From NCBI GenBank assembly GCA_017470935.1, contig JAFUXG010000028.1, positions 1 through 61,062 on the forward strand: a stretch of 61,062 bases of DNA. The letters are read 5' to 3'. The notes under the pieces are model-generated. The model did no database searches and had not been told where the DNA came from. It saw nothing but the letters and a program-made list of their open reading frames with translations. The translations under genes and the position numbers were made by a program. Origin of the DNA: Lachnospiraceae bacterium (GTDB taxonomy: Bacteria > Bacillota > Clostridia > Lachnospirales > Lachnospiraceae). How positions within the stretch are numbered: the stretch's first letter is position 1; each line of letters begins with the position of its first letter. Positions 18,401 to 27,880 of the stretch are shown piece by piece.

Positions 18401-19357
18401 ATGGATGTTATTAAGCTTGCAAAGGAGATAATTGACGGGAAGCGTCTGACAAGAGCCGATGATCTTTCCTTTTTTGAGACAGCGGATCTGGAGGAGCTGG
18501 CTAAGGGTGCCGATGAGATCCGTGAGGCGCTGTGCAAAAATCATGTGGATCTGTGTACGATAATCAACGGTCGTGCCGGAGGGTGCAGCGAGAACTGTAA
18601 GTTCTGTGCACAGTCAGCCCACAGTCAGACGGGCTGTGACAGGCATGGAATTGTTGATCCGCTTGTGGTGCTTGAGGATTGTAAGAAGCGTGAGGCGGCA
18701 GGGGTGCACGCCTACTCGATTGTCACCGCAGGAAGAACTGTTGAGGGCAGGGATTTGGATACACTTGTGGAGGCATATAATTTATTAAATGAGAACTGTA
18801 ATCTTCGGCTGTGTGCGTCCCATGGTCTGATTACCGCTGAGGCAATGCAGCGTCTGCGTGATGCGGGTGTTACCATGTATCACGAGAATATAGAGACATC
18901 GAAGCGTAATTTCCCTAATATATGTACCACCCATACATACGAGGATAAGATAAAGGAGATTCAGATTGCCAAGGATGCGGGGATGAGTGTCTGCTCCGGC
19001 GGGATCATAGGTATGGGGGAGACCTTTGAGGATAGAATTGACATGGCGGTTTCCCTTGCGGAGCTGGAGATTGATTCGATTCCGATCAATGCGCTGATTC
19101 CGGTTCCCGGAACACCCTTTGCAGAGTTGACACCGCTTACGGAGGATGACATCATACGCACGATCGCCATGTTCCGATATATCAATCCTACGGCTTATAT
19201 CCGTATGGCAGCGGGACGGAATTATTTCAGTGATGGCGGAAGAAGGGTATTTTCCTCCGGGGCAAATGCCACCATTACAGGCGATATGCTGACTACTGTG
19301 GGTAACAACACGAAGCAGGACAAGGATATGCTGACGGAGATGGGATTTGAGATTTAA
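18401..19357 (+). CDS. bioB: Biotin synthase
   Basis: 318 residues. The radical-SAM motif GCSENCKFCAQSAHS (about 60-75) is the BioB form of CxxxCxxC; YHENIETSKRNFPNICTTHTYEDK and the C-terminal AGRNYFSDGGRRVFSSGANATITGDMLTT are diagnostic. It inserts sulfur into dethiobiotin using SAM and iron-sulfur clusters. ATG 18401 follows AGGAGAGAT. It lies behind the BirA-type operator and upstream of bioY; no bioA, bioD or bioF is nearby, so the precursor may be made elsewhere or imported. Confidence 0.95.
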   Translation: MDVIKLAKEIIDGKRLTRADDLSFFETADLEELAKGADEIREALCKNHVDLCTIINGRAGGCSENCKFCAQSAHSQTGCDRHGIVDPLVVLEDCKKREAAGVHAYSIVTAGRTVEGRDLDTLVEAYNLLNENCNLRLCASHGLITAEAMQRLRDAGVTMYHENIETSKRNFPNICTTHTYEDKIKEIQIAKDAGMSVCSGGIIGMGETFEDRIDMAVSLAELEIDSIPINALIPVPGTPFAELTPLTEDDIIRTIAMFRYINPTAYIRMAAGRNYFSDGGRRVFSSGANATITGDMLTTVGNNTKQDKDMLTEMGFEI

Positions 19358-19453
19358 CAGATAATATATATTTTATACATAGCCGTTGGAAGGAGAATAT
19401 ATCGGAGTTTCGTAATTATCCATGAAATATAATTAAGAGAGGAAATAAATAAC

Positions 19454-20122
19454 ATGAGCAGGAAGAAAAAACAGATGGAAACCATGAATGAGCAGGAACA
19501 GAATACAAGGGATACAGGAAAGACAATGGAAAAGACTATCGGGAAATCCGTGGGAAAGGTGGATGGTGCTGTGGCAAGGACTTCGGCATCTCAGCGTATC
19601 TCCACTAAGACAATGGCACTTATCGCAGTTATGACTGCTGTGACCTGTGTGCTGGCACCTTTTTCCATTCCGATAGGACCTGTGCCAATCTCACTTACCA
19701 ACCTTGCAATTTACTTCGGATTATACATACTTGGTACTAAGAAGGAGACTGTCAGCTATATCATATATCTTCTGATTGGTTTTGTGGGTGTGCCCGTGTT
19801 TTCAGGATTTTCAGGCGGAGCAGCTAAGCTTCTCGGACCTACGGGCGGATATCTGATCGGCTTCATCCCTCTTGCGATCATTTCAGGTATATTCATTGAT
19901 AAGTTTGACGGAAAGGTAGTTCCGAGCGTGATAGGTATGATACTTGGAACTGCAAGCTGCTATACACTTGGAACCATATGGTTCTGTATTCAGGCAGATT
20001 ATGAGGTGATGCCTGCCCTTGCTCTTTGTGTGATACCGTTTCTTCCGGGGGATGCTGTAAAGATTGCTATCGCAGCATTTTTCGGACCGCAGATCAGACG
20101 GGCACTCAAGAGGATGAACTGA
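19454..20122 (+). CDS. bioY: Biotin transporter BioY
   Basis: 222 residues with about six membrane helices. After a polar 45-residue N-terminal extension rich in Lys and Thr, TMALIAVMTAVTCVLAPFSIPIGPVPISLTNLAIYFGLYILG and GVPVFSGFSGGAAKLLGPTGGYLIGF match BioY, the substrate-binding component of biotin ECF transporters. It sits 96 bases after bioB, so salvage and last-step synthesis share the BirA-type control. The long hydrophilic N-terminus is unusual; a later start at the second Met of TKTMALIAV would give the usual size. Confidence 0.9.
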   Translation: MSRKKKQMETMNEQEQNTRDTGKTMEKTIGKSVGKVDGAVARTSASQRISTKTMALIAVMTAVTCVLAPFSIPIGPVPISLTNLAIYFGLYILGTKKETVSYIIYLLIGFVGVPVFSGFSGGAAKLLGPTGGYLIGFIPLAIISGIFIDKFDGKVVPSVIGMILGTASCYTLGTIWFCIQADYEVMPALALCVIPFLPGDAVKIAIAAFFGPQIRRALKRMN

Positions 20123-20184
20123 AAGAAAAACAAAGGCTTCTAATTCTTTAAGAACTATAACATCATGAATTGTATAGAGTTATC

Positions 20185-20212
20185 AAAAAAGACCGCTTAG
20201 TCGGTCTTTTTT
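20185..20212. terminator. Bidirectional terminator between bioY and the XRE gene
   Basis: AAAAAAGACCG, a 6-base loop and CGGTCTTTTTT form a symmetric hairpin with T-runs on both strands. It ends the bio operon on the plus strand and the XRE gene on the minus strand; the last codons of the XRE gene lie inside the stem. Confidence 0.85.
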
Positions 20213-20508
20213 GCATTATCAGATGAATTAACCCTTCTAAGATCATCTATTATATTCTGAACGTGAACTAATTGAATGTCATTTAATCCGTTGACCTCGA
20301 TGTAGTTTTTGTCATCCTCCAGTCCCAGAAGATAATCAGTGCGGCACGAGAAAAATTCAGCGAGCTGTTTTACTACCTCGACAGAGGGGAGAATATTATC
20401 ATTTTCCCAATTACTGACACTTTGCTTAGAAACATTGAGTTTTTTTGCCAATTCAACCTGACTTAAATTGCGTAATGTACGTAAAGTCTTAATTCTATCA
20501 CCAATCAT
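20197..20508 (-). CDS. XRE-family transcriptional regulator
   Basis: 103 residues. The N-terminal 65 residues form a Cro/CI-type helix-turn-helix: RIKTLRTLRNLSQVELAKKLNVSKQSVSNWENDNILPSVEVVKQLAEFF. The C-terminal 35 residues are polar and may be a dimerisation tail. The ATG at 20508 follows AAGGAGCATAGT. It reads toward bioY and away from the small gene at 20683. Targets unknown; it could control that neighbour or itself. Confidence 0.85.
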   Translation of the reverse strand: MIGDRIKTLRTLRNLSQVELAKKLNVSKQSVSNWENDNILPSVEVVKQLAEFFSCRTDYLLGLEDDKNYIEVNGLNDIQLVHVQNIIDDLRRVNSSDNAKKTD

Positions 20509-20682
20509 AACTATGCTCCTTCTTAGATAAGGTATATGATTTTAAGTCCATTGACAAAATACTAAAGTATTGATATAATTGACGAAATAGTATTATTATC
20601 ATATTATCAGCTTTTTATTCAGTATAAGTCATAATCCGGAACATGAGAGCATATAATATTAAGATGTGAAAGGCGGTTCGTT

Positions 20683-20868
20683 ATGAAGTATTATGCAGTG
20701 CGGAAGGGTGTCAAGACAGGAATATTTACAAATGCCAAGGAATTTAAGGAAAGTATTAAGGACTGTAGTGAGCCGGAATATGCTGTTTTTAAGTCAGAAA
20801 AGGAAGCAGAGAGTTATATTGCAAGATATAGGAGAAGAAATGCTTATGAGGATGAGCAATATGATTAG
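20683..20868 (+). CDS. RNase H1 N-terminal (viroplasmin-type) domain protein
   Basis: 61 residues beginning MKYYAVRKGVKTGIFTNAKEFKESIKD with YAVFKSEKEAESYIA: the small RNA/DNA hybrid-binding domain usually found before RNase H1. Here it stands alone, with no catalytic RNase H domain following. It would bind hybrids or double-stranded RNA. Start ATG 20683 after AAAGGCGG. Confidence 0.75.
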   Translation: MKYYAVRKGVKTGIFTNAKEFKESIKDCSEPEYAVFKSEKEAESYIARYRRRNAYEDEQYD

Positions 20869-21186
20869 GATGTACTGCTGCAACCTGTCAGTATCATGAA
20901 GTAGTTTTGACAATACATATTGTACAAGAAAAAATGAAAATAATACATATATAATATAAATGTGGAAGACTGATTTGAATTTATACGGTTGGTCTTTTTT
21001 TTTGCGTGCAAAAAGATAAGTTTTGTCATATAATATAACACATGTATATTCCTGGTTATGTCAGCATGGATTTTGTAATTATTGAAAAGAGTTCATGACA
21101 ATAACGAGAGGGCTGTGCAAAAGGCTGTGTAAGGAATTAATACATTTATCAAAAAAGAGTATAGAAAATGACAGGGAAGTGTGAGT

Positions 21187-22551
21187 ATGGACAAAGACGA
21201 AAAGCAGGAATCAAGGCGTAAGCTGATGACGGAAACTCCGGTTCCGCAGCTTATTATCAAATTATCGATTCCGACAATTATCAGCATGCTGGTGACGGCA
21301 TTTTACAATTCGGCAGATACATATTTTGTGGGAAGGATTTCAACGGAGGCAACTGCTGCCGTAGGGCTTGTGTTTTCAGTGATGGCTATGATACAGGCAC
21401 TTGGATTCTTCTGCGGTCACGGTTCGGGCAATTACCTGTCAAGAATGCTGGGGGCAGGTGAGGTCAAGAAGGCTAATGAGATGGCTTCTACCGGATTTGC
21501 AATGGCGCTGATCATTGGAGTTGCCTTGGCAGTGATAGGTAATATATTTCTTCATCCGCTGGCGCTGTGGCTTGGTGCAACGGATGCCACCATTACCGAC
21601 ACTGAGAATTATATGCGGATCATATTGCTGGGAACTCCGTTTATGACCGGTCAGTTCGTTATTAACAATCAGCTCAGATTTCAGGGAAGCGCCATGTATG
21701 CCATGGTCGGGCTTATGTGCGGTGCGGTGATCAATGTTATATTGGATCCGGTTCTCATTCTTGGTCTTGGATGGGGCGTTACGGGTGCAGCAATCGCCAC
21801 TGTATCAGGGCAGATTACCAGCTTTATCGTGCTGCTTATCGGAAGCACGAAGGGCGAGAACATTCATCTGCGCCTTAGCAATGTTCACATCAATGGTTTC
21901 TATATCAAGGAGATCACTAACGGCGGAGCGCCGTCACTGTTCCGTCAGGGACTTGCCTCTGTTGCAACGCTGCTGCTCAACAATTTTGCAGGGCGGTACG
22001 GCGGTGATGCTGCGATTGCAGGAATGTCTATCGTTACCAGAGTTATGATGATGCTTGGTGCGGCTCTTATCGGCTTCGGACAGGGCTATCAGCCTGTGTG
22101 CTCCTATAATTATGGCGCGGGACTTAAGGTAAGAGTTAAGGAGGGCTATTACTTCTGTGTTAAATGGGGCACGATATTCTTATTCTTTGTGGGAGCATTG
22201 TGCTTCACATTTGCTCCTGAGATAGTGAGATGGTTCCGTAATGATGATGCGGTGGTCGAGGTGGGAAGGGTGGCACTTAGGTGTCAGGCGGCAGTGCTCC
22301 CGCTTACGGCAGTCATTGTAATTACCAATATGATGCTGCAGTCCATGGGAAGGGGATTAAAGGCATCCATTACATCATCTGCGAGAAATGGTATATGCTT
22401 CATTCCTCTGATTCTCATTTTACCCAACATTTTCGGACTGCTCGGAGTGCAGATCACCCAGACCTGTGCGGATGTGCTGTCGCTGATGATTTCGATACCG
22501 TTTGCTTATACGGAGCTGAAGCAGCTTGGGGAGGATAGCGTGGCGTGGTGA
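21187..22551 (+). CDS. MATE-family multidrug/Na+ exporter
   Basis: About 454 residues with twelve predicted membrane helices. ETPVPQLIIKLSIPTIISMLVTAFYNSADTYFVGRIS at the start and the internal repeat GGAPSLFRQGLASVATLLLNNFAG plus FGQGYQPVCSYNYGAG are typical of the DinF/NorM-like MATE branch in clostridia. It would export cationic compounds against a Na+ or H+ gradient. ATG 21187 is chosen over the in-frame GTG 21181 because of AGGGAAGTG upstream. Confidence 0.9.
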   Translation: MDKDEKQESRRKLMTETPVPQLIIKLSIPTIISMLVTAFYNSADTYFVGRISTEATAAVGLVFSVMAMIQALGFFCGHGSGNYLSRMLGAGEVKKANEMASTGFAMALIIGVALAVIGNIFLHPLALWLGATDATITDTENYMRIILLGTPFMTGQFVINNQLRFQGSAMYAMVGLMCGAVINVILDPVLILGLGWGVTGAAIATVSGQITSFIVLLIGSTKGENIHLRLSNVHINGFYIKEITNGGAPSLFRQGLASVATLLLNNFAGRYGGDAAIAGMSIVTRVMMMLGAALIGFGQGYQPVCSYNYGAGLKVRVKEGYYFCVKWGTIFLFFVGALCFTFAPEIVRWFRNDDAVVEVGRVALRCQAAVLPLTAVIVITNMMLQSMGRGLKASITSSARNGICFIPLILILPNIFGLLGVQITQTCADVLSLMISIPFAYTELKQLGEDSVAW

Positions 22552-22717
22552 TGCCTATCGCAAAGACGGAATCCCTCAGCTGGAAGGATATATGGATGAC
22601 AGGAATGCCAAAGTAGGGTATCTGGTAAGCTTCTCGTTCTTGAAGGAGAAAGAGTATAAGAGTGGGTGGATAGATGATGTGAGTGATGGGAAGAGAGTGT
22701 TTGAGGTTGTGGTGTAG
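22550..22717 (+). pseudogene. C-terminal remnant of an AAA-ATPase/PD-(D/E)XK (DUF1703-type) protein
   Basis: The frame encodes DAYRKDGIPQLEGYMDDRNAKVGYLVSFSFLKEKEY and ends DGKRVFEVVV. This is how the nuclease-like C-terminus of DUF1703 ATPases ends. It begins inside the MATE stop region with no start codon of its own. The parent protein would be about 500 residues; only the last 55 remain. Confidence 0.5.
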
Positions 22718-22864
22718 ATAAGAAATTGTTTAATGAAGAAAACGATAATGAGAAAAAATAATATGGAAAACAAGGAGAGGGATTTGTAAGTGGTGTATCA
22801 ATATATTGTAAATTAATAATATAAAATGATATGGTATAGTTGTGGTATATTTAATATAGTGAAA

Positions 22865-23533
22865 TTAAGGTTTTACCTCCGTATATGTAGTCTCTCCTGT
22901 CTCGCAATCATAGTGCTCAAGTAGCCGCACATACTTTTGTGGTCCGGGGGCAGGATAGATGCCATTATAATAATCATAACCCAAATCCCACAAATCATCA
23001 TATGTTGTTGTTTCCCAGCTTCTGTTTTTGATATTATTTTGAAGCATATCTGTCAAATCTGTACAAACCATGATTTCATTGAATTCTTTTGAATCAAGCG
23101 ACATATCGTCCGTTGGATTCCCGTTTTCATCTAAATGAATAATTTCATCACCCTCGCACCACACAAGGTATTGATTAACACTTTCAAGCAGATAGGGAAG
23201 CAGTATGTGGTCAAGACTCTCGAAAAAGGGAAATTGACCAATTCCGGAATGAATGATGTTTACAGCAGTTTTGAATGAAAACTCTCCGGATTCCTTATTG
23301 TAATTAAAATCATGATGCGATGGCTGCTGGTAGGTTTGGAATATCAAAGAACCACACTCGTTTTCTTTCAAAAAATCTAATATAATTCTATCTTTGGTGG
23401 AGAGTTTTCTCTTTGGAGGATGACTTTCTAATTCTCTGTGATATAATGCATATTCATTTCTTATTGATGCAAATTCTTTGCGCATATCTTTTCGTACAAT
23501 AGCATCAAGCATTGCAAATTTAGTATGACTCAT
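22865..23533 (-). CDS. Unknown 222-residue protein
   Basis: A complete gene with AAGGAGAT before ATG 23533 and no recognised domain. The N-terminus is basic and helical; the middle has repeated acidic stretches (DDMSLDSKEFNEIM) and the end is rich in Tyr, Asp and Pro (YDYYNGIYPAPGP, TGETTYTEVKP). No signal peptide or membrane segment. Its upstream side carries the spaced TTTTGTCTATT repeats. Probably an accessory gene. Confidence 0.6.
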   Translation of the reverse strand: MSHTKFAMLDAIVRKDMRKEFASIRNEYALYHRELESHPPKRKLSTKDRIILDFLKENECGSLIFQTYQQPSHHDFNYNKESGEFSFKTAVNIIHSGIGQFPFFESLDHILLPYLLESVNQYLVWCEGDEIIHLDENGNPTDDMSLDSKEFNEIMVCTDLTDMLQNNIKNRSWETTTYDDLWDLGYDYYNGIYPAPGPQKYVRLLEHYDCETGETTYTEVKP

Positions 23534-23689
23534 ATTTATTTTATCTCCTTAAGTTATTATTCTTATCATAGCCATGTGTATATAGTCTATGGGTATAGTG
23601 TTTTTGGGTTATTATATTCTGCGAGTAAGTGAAAAGCAAATAATCTACGCTTATGATTCGCTCTGCTTACCCATGTTTTCTTATGCTGG

Positions 23690-23838
23690 TTTTGTCTATT
23701 TAAACCACATCACTTTTCTTCCTTTATGTTATCTTTTGTCTATTGGGTAGAAAATCATATGTTCTTTTTATCTTAATTTTGTCTATTAGAACGAAAGCAT
23801 TTAAACGCTTCTAAACCACGTTTTGTCTATTGGGTAGA
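23690..23838. repeat. Four copies of TTTTGTCTATT at 43-44-bp spacing
   Basis: The 11-mer TTTTGTCTATT starts at 23690, 23734, 23777 and 23821, giving steps of 44, 43 and 44. Copies 2 and 4 extend to GGGTAGAA. The sequence between copies is not conserved apart from AT-rich character and two AAACCAC tracts. The 23534-24321 gap otherwise holds a gene remnant at 23896 and no intact gene. Possible meanings are operator sites on one DNA face, or repeats of an antitoxin-type RNA read on the minus strand. Confidence 0.75.
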
Positions 23839-23895
23839 ACTTAATAAACCACCTGAAAACATATTGCTTTTTTTGATATAAATGTTGTAACGTTT

Positions 23896-24021
23896 ATGAT
23901 GATATTGGTGTTGAAACGAGTAGTTACTACTTTCACCTGTTATTATCGCGGGACTGTTAAGATGTTTGAGACGATTAAAGAGCAGATTCTCGGATTAGGG
24001 AACATATTTTTCTCTGCTTGA
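23896..24021 (+). pseudogene. Remnant of a paralogue of the downstream unknown gene
   Basis: The frame encodes LVLKRVVTTFTCYYRGTV and stops at 24021. DNA GGTGTTGAAACGAG-AGTTACT is shared almost base for base with codons in the intact gene at 24322 (LMVLKRAVTAYC). It suggests an extra, degraded copy upstream. Confidence 0.4.
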
Positions 24022-24321
24022 AGAATAGCAATAGTGGTAATGAGTGAGAACGTTATTATTTGTATCATTTAAACAAATAAAGTTATAGAAACATGTGTCC
24101 CTTCAGTTTAAGTACACAAATGCTGTTCAGGATACAGAATCTTTCACTGTCCCAATAGATAAATCCATATGGTAGAAACATATATCCGATTATAGAAAGT
24201 AAATGAAAATCTAGAAGCATATTCACTTATTTTTGGGTCTTGTGTATGCTTACTGACATCAGGCAAAGGACTGTGTATTAAGTCAAAGCCTAAATAATAT
24301 TTTAATAAGGAGGATATGCTT

Positions 24322-25656
24322 ATGCCATTAATGAAAAGCACAAAGAGAACTAAGTATTTGAACAATTATCTTGAATCGGGAGATGTGTCAGATGTGATCG
24401 AGTGGGGTAAGGATAAGTACCCGGTGGATGCACTTTGCAGCGATCATCGTTTTGTTGATGCGTTGAATTTTGTAAGACGGGGCTATAGGATGATGCATGA
24501 TGGATGCTTTGTAAAGGAGTTTTATAACATATTGTATAGTCTTGAAGTGGAAAGCAGAATATTATCGTCAGGACAGAATAGCAGAACTGCCAAGGAACAG
24601 TTGAAACAGTGCCTGATTGATGAGTTTGAGCAGTTTCATGACTATGAGCCGTATATTCTTGGGGAAGAGTTTGCCTTCAGACTCCACGATGATACAGAAA
24701 GATACATGAAGCTGATCAATTCTGTCAGGAAGGATTTCCCATTAGTGTATAGTGAGCTGCTAAAATGTAATACAATGTCGGATTATTTTATTCCCATATT
24801 ATTGCTTTGTAATGATATGACACTTGCCAGGGATTTTGCAAAGGGAATTGTTAAGCCTGAGGTTTATAAGGAATCAGTTTCTGAGTTTGGCGATGGCTTC
24901 AACCGTGGGTGTTTATGTAGTGATGCCACGGAGATGGAATTGACGCGTGGACTGGACGTGTTCCGCATATTTGAATTTGCAGATGACAATACATGGCAGG
25001 CCCTTAGCATAATCATGAGATATCAGCCTGCATTGCTTCCACACGAGCTGTATTGGAAGCTGGCAGTCTTAATTACAGTCAGAAGAATGAGAGAGCTTGT
25101 GGATGCAGGTGATACACTTTTGGAGGGAGCTGAATGTGTTAAGTGGGATGAAGATACAGTGGGAAAATTGTGCCCTGCTGCTGAGAATATTCTTGAAGAT
25201 ATGGAATTAATGCTGCGGACCTATATTCCGAAAATAAATGCTTTCAATTTGTTTGCGGGAGAAGGTGGGATAATGCAAGCATTAATTAATCTGTGTGGAT
25301 ATCATAATCTTGAAATGGATTCGGAGGATTTCACTTTTGATTCTTGGGAATCCCCTCATGAATGTGACCTTATGGTGTTGAAACGAGCAGTTACTGCCTA
25401 CTGTAAGGGTAATGAATTAATGCTTCATGATTATATGATTGCAGCCTCAGATAATATAAGGGGATTTGTAAAGAAATGGAGAGATTGGTACAGTAGGATG
25501 GATCCGGAACATAGTGAGCCGAATGTTGATGATTTCTATAAGGATAAATATCAGATGTTCCTCAAGTATGCGGATCTTTTTTCAGATTATGATCGTTCTT
25601 GGGAAGATGATGCATCTTCGGCTGGTAATGAGACCGGCTATCGTGTTATCGGTTGA
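24322..25656 (+). CDS. Unknown protein, first of two distant paralogues
   Basis: 444 residues from ATG 24322; AAGGAGG at 24307-24313 suits this start better than ATG 24316. The protein is soluble and mainly helical. The start region KYPVDALCSDHRFVDALNFVRRGYRMMHDG matches the layout VYPVAALIEHNYFQEAGMLIDKGYDILHAG in the next gene, as does the helical repeat style throughout, so the two are probably paralogues. A cluster LPHELYWKLAVLITVRRMRELVDAG in the second half also aligns with IPKKLIWDMTAILTVFGIRKCY downstream. Helical-repeat (ankyrin-like) folding is possible. No catalytic motif seen. Confidence 0.55.
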   Translation: MPLMKSTKRTKYLNNYLESGDVSDVIEWGKDKYPVDALCSDHRFVDALNFVRRGYRMMHDGCFVKEFYNILYSLEVESRILSSGQNSRTAKEQLKQCLIDEFEQFHDYEPYILGEEFAFRLHDDTERYMKLINSVRKDFPLVYSELLKCNTMSDYFIPILLLCNDMTLARDFAKGIVKPEVYKESVSEFGDGFNRGCLCSDATEMELTRGLDVFRIFEFADDNTWQALSIIMRYQPALLPHELYWKLAVLITVRRMRELVDAGDTLLEGAECVKWDEDTVGKLCPAAENILEDMELMLRTYIPKINAFNLFAGEGGIMQALINLCGYHNLEMDSEDFTFDSWESPHECDLMVLKRAVTAYCKGNELMLHDYMIAASDNIRGFVKKWRDWYSRMDPEHSEPNVDDFYKDKYQMFLKYADLFSDYDRSWEDDASSAGNETGYRVIG

Positions 25657-25675
25657 TGAAGGAGGCATAGCAGTA

Positions 25676-26872
25676 ATGTTTGGGAAACCCAGGGATGAAG
25701 CACTTAAAGCAGCAAAGAAGGCTGTATTTTCCCGAAAAGTCCGTGATGTGAGTGTGGACGGCGTGTATCCGGTTGCTGCCCTGATTGAACATAATTATTT
25801 TCAAGAGGCAGGAATGCTGATTGATAAGGGATATGATATATTGCATGCAGGTAATCCGGATTACGAACTATTTTGTGTGATTAGAGCTATTTCTCAAAAA
25901 AGAGACGATCCGTTCATAGATAAGATTATTGTTCGATTACGCGAAGAATATTTGCATTTTAACATCGAATCCGATAAGTTGATAACAATAACCATGGTAA
26001 AGCACTATATGTATGGGTATCAGATGAATGCCGGCTATGATGTTAATTCATTGATAATGAATAATATGGCAGAATTTCTTGTTGCAAAAGGTGCGTTTCG
26101 TGATATTTATGGTGAGATGCTTCATGAATTGAGTTTTGTTGATAATCCTATTAAAGCCTTGTTTGCAATCAAAAGCCCAAGCTTGACACATGATTTTATG
26201 GATGGGCTTTACGGAAGATCTCGGAAGGCGTTCGTGGCACTGCTTACTAATATGAATAATGATGATATATTTGGATATAGCGTGTATGCCGTGTTCAATG
26301 ATATCGGTAATGCCAATGTGGATATTATCATAAAGCTGCAGGAGATATTGCGTATTATTGTAACTGAGATTAAAGACGATATTCCAAAGAAGCTTATATG
26401 GGATATGACCGCGATTCTCACGGTGTTTGGAATTCGAAAATGTTATATAAAGCGCAAGATATGTATTACCAAAGAGGGAAGCGCAGAATTTGATGATCAG
26501 GTGGAAGCCTTGTTATCATCATTAAAAGATTTTCTTAAAGATAATATGCTTGATGATGACACATATTATGATTTTTCAAGGCTGTTTGATACTCTGCTCG
26601 CATATGCTTATTTTACCGGCATTGATAGAGATAGATATGAATATAGCTGGCAGCTTGAAGCTGATGCGAAGGTGGGAGAGCAGGATTTGCTTGTATTCGA
26701 TGAATTATACATATTGACAGAGGGTAGGATCAGCTGCATGGAATGTGAAAGCATAGCTGTTAGATGGTATTCGGAGGGAAAGCTTGTAGGTGCAAGAGAT
26801 GCTGATGTATTTGCTCAAAATCCAAATCATTATACCGCTTGGTTCAAGAAACATGATGTCTGCAATAGATAA
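25676..26872 (+). CDS. Unknown protein, second of two distant paralogues
   Basis: 398 residues starting at ATG 25676, which has AAGGAGG at 25659-25665; it begins 19 bases after the previous stop, so the two are one operon. The N-terminal region SVDGVYPVAALIEHNYFQEAGMLIDKGYDILHAG looks like an ankyrin-type helix pair. The rest is helical with IPKKLIWDMTAILTVFGIRKC aligned to the first gene. The C-terminus has ISCMECESIAVRWYSEGKLVG. No enzyme motif is recognised. Confidence 0.55.
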   Translation: MFGKPRDEALKAAKKAVFSRKVRDVSVDGVYPVAALIEHNYFQEAGMLIDKGYDILHAGNPDYELFCVIRAISQKRDDPFIDKIIVRLREEYLHFNIESDKLITITMVKHYMYGYQMNAGYDVNSLIMNNMAEFLVAKGAFRDIYGEMLHELSFVDNPIKALFAIKSPSLTHDFMDGLYGRSRKAFVALLTNMNNDDIFGYSVYAVFNDIGNANVDIIIKLQEILRIIVTEIKDDIPKKLIWDMTAILTVFGIRKCYIKRKICITKEGSAEFDDQVEALLSSLKDFLKDNMLDDDTYYDFSRLFDTLLAYAYFTGIDRDRYEYSWQLEADAKVGEQDLLVFDELYILTEGRISCMECESIAVRWYSEGKLVGARDADVFAQNPNHYTAWFKKHDVCNR

Positions 26873-27017
26873 TAATGAAATAGGTGTTGGTTTTTAAACC
26901 ACAGGTTTAGTGATTAGACAATGAGAATGTGGTATGATTATGTATATAATTGAGGTTTTCGTGTGTTTATCATCAGAGTGAAATATGTATCGAATTATAA
27001 GTTGAAGGGGGATGCTT

Positions 27018-27770
27018 ATGTCAAGAATATTTGTAACCGGAGATACTCACGGTGATTATGATATCGCAAAGCTTAATACTCATAATTTTCCAGTGCAAAG
27101 GGAGCTTACAAAAGAGGATTATCTTATAATAGCAGGTGACTTTGGCTGTGTGTGGTATGGCGGTAAGAATATTGAAAAGACCAATCCCGGTTATGAGCTT
27201 CCTCCGAGACATAGAGCAGAAGTGGGTAAAGATGACTATCTGTTAAAATGGTACAATGATAAGAACTTCACAACCTTATTTGTGGATGGCAATCATGAGA
27301 ACCATGCACTTTTAGATACATTTCCTGTAGAGGAGTGGCATGGTGGAAAGATACACAGAATTAAACCATCAGTCATTCATTTGATGCGGGGGCAGGTGTA
27401 CGAAATTGCAGGAAAGACCTTTTTCACTATGGGAGGAGCATCGAGTACAGACAAGGAGTACAGAACAGAGAATGTATCCTGGTGGGCGAGAGAGCTTCCG
27501 GGTGCGGAGGAATATGAGGAGGCACGCCATAATCTGCAGCTTCATAATAATAGTGTAGATTACATCATCACACATTGTATAAGTACGAAAGTGATGTATC
27601 AATTAGGCAGAATGCGAGCTATAGATACATTAACTGATTTTCTGACAGAAATTGATATGACGGTTGATTACAAGCAATGGTATTTCGGACATTTTCACGA
27701 TGATATGGAAGTGGATGACAGACATACTCTGTTGTATCAGGATGTGGTGGAGCTTCGGGATATTAACTAA
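27018..27770 (+). CDS. Calcineurin-type metallophosphoesterase
   Basis: 250 residues from ATG 27018 (AAGGGGG upstream; the in-frame ATG 27012 is too close). Motifs in order: FVTGDTHGDYD, IIAGDFGCVWYGG, FVDGNHENH, IITHCIST and WYFGHFHDD, giving all metal ligands of a binuclear phosphoesterase (D, H, D, N, H, H, H). It would cleave phosphomono- or diesters; the substrate is not evident. Similar stand-alone enzymes are common in Lachnospiraceae accessory regions. A second, shorter family member lies at 29707. Confidence 0.85.
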   Translation: MSRIFVTGDTHGDYDIAKLNTHNFPVQRELTKEDYLIIAGDFGCVWYGGKNIEKTNPGYELPPRHRAEVGKDDYLLKWYNDKNFTTLFVDGNHENHALLDTFPVEEWHGGKIHRIKPSVIHLMRGQVYEIAGKTFFTMGGASSTDKEYRTENVSWWARELPGAEEYEEARHNLQLHNNSVDYIITHCISTKVMYQLGRMRAIDTLTDFLTEIDMTVDYKQWYFGHFHDDMEVDDRHTLLYQDVVELRDIN

Positions 27771-27880
27771 GTATAGAAGAATCTATTGAGAAAAATGCAA
27801 AAAACTCATGCATGAACATTTTTTGAGTCCGCTATCGGTATAATAAGAATAGATATAGCAGATAGCAAGGAGGATGATGT

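Noticed and set aside
20940-21010. Riboswitch before the MATE gene
   Set aside because: Only a weak GAAGAC/GTCTTTT stem is present, with no recognisable aptamer core.
23690-23838. Possible CRISPR array
   Set aside because: The repeated part is only 11-19 bases, the linkers share AT-rich composition and no cas gene is in the window.
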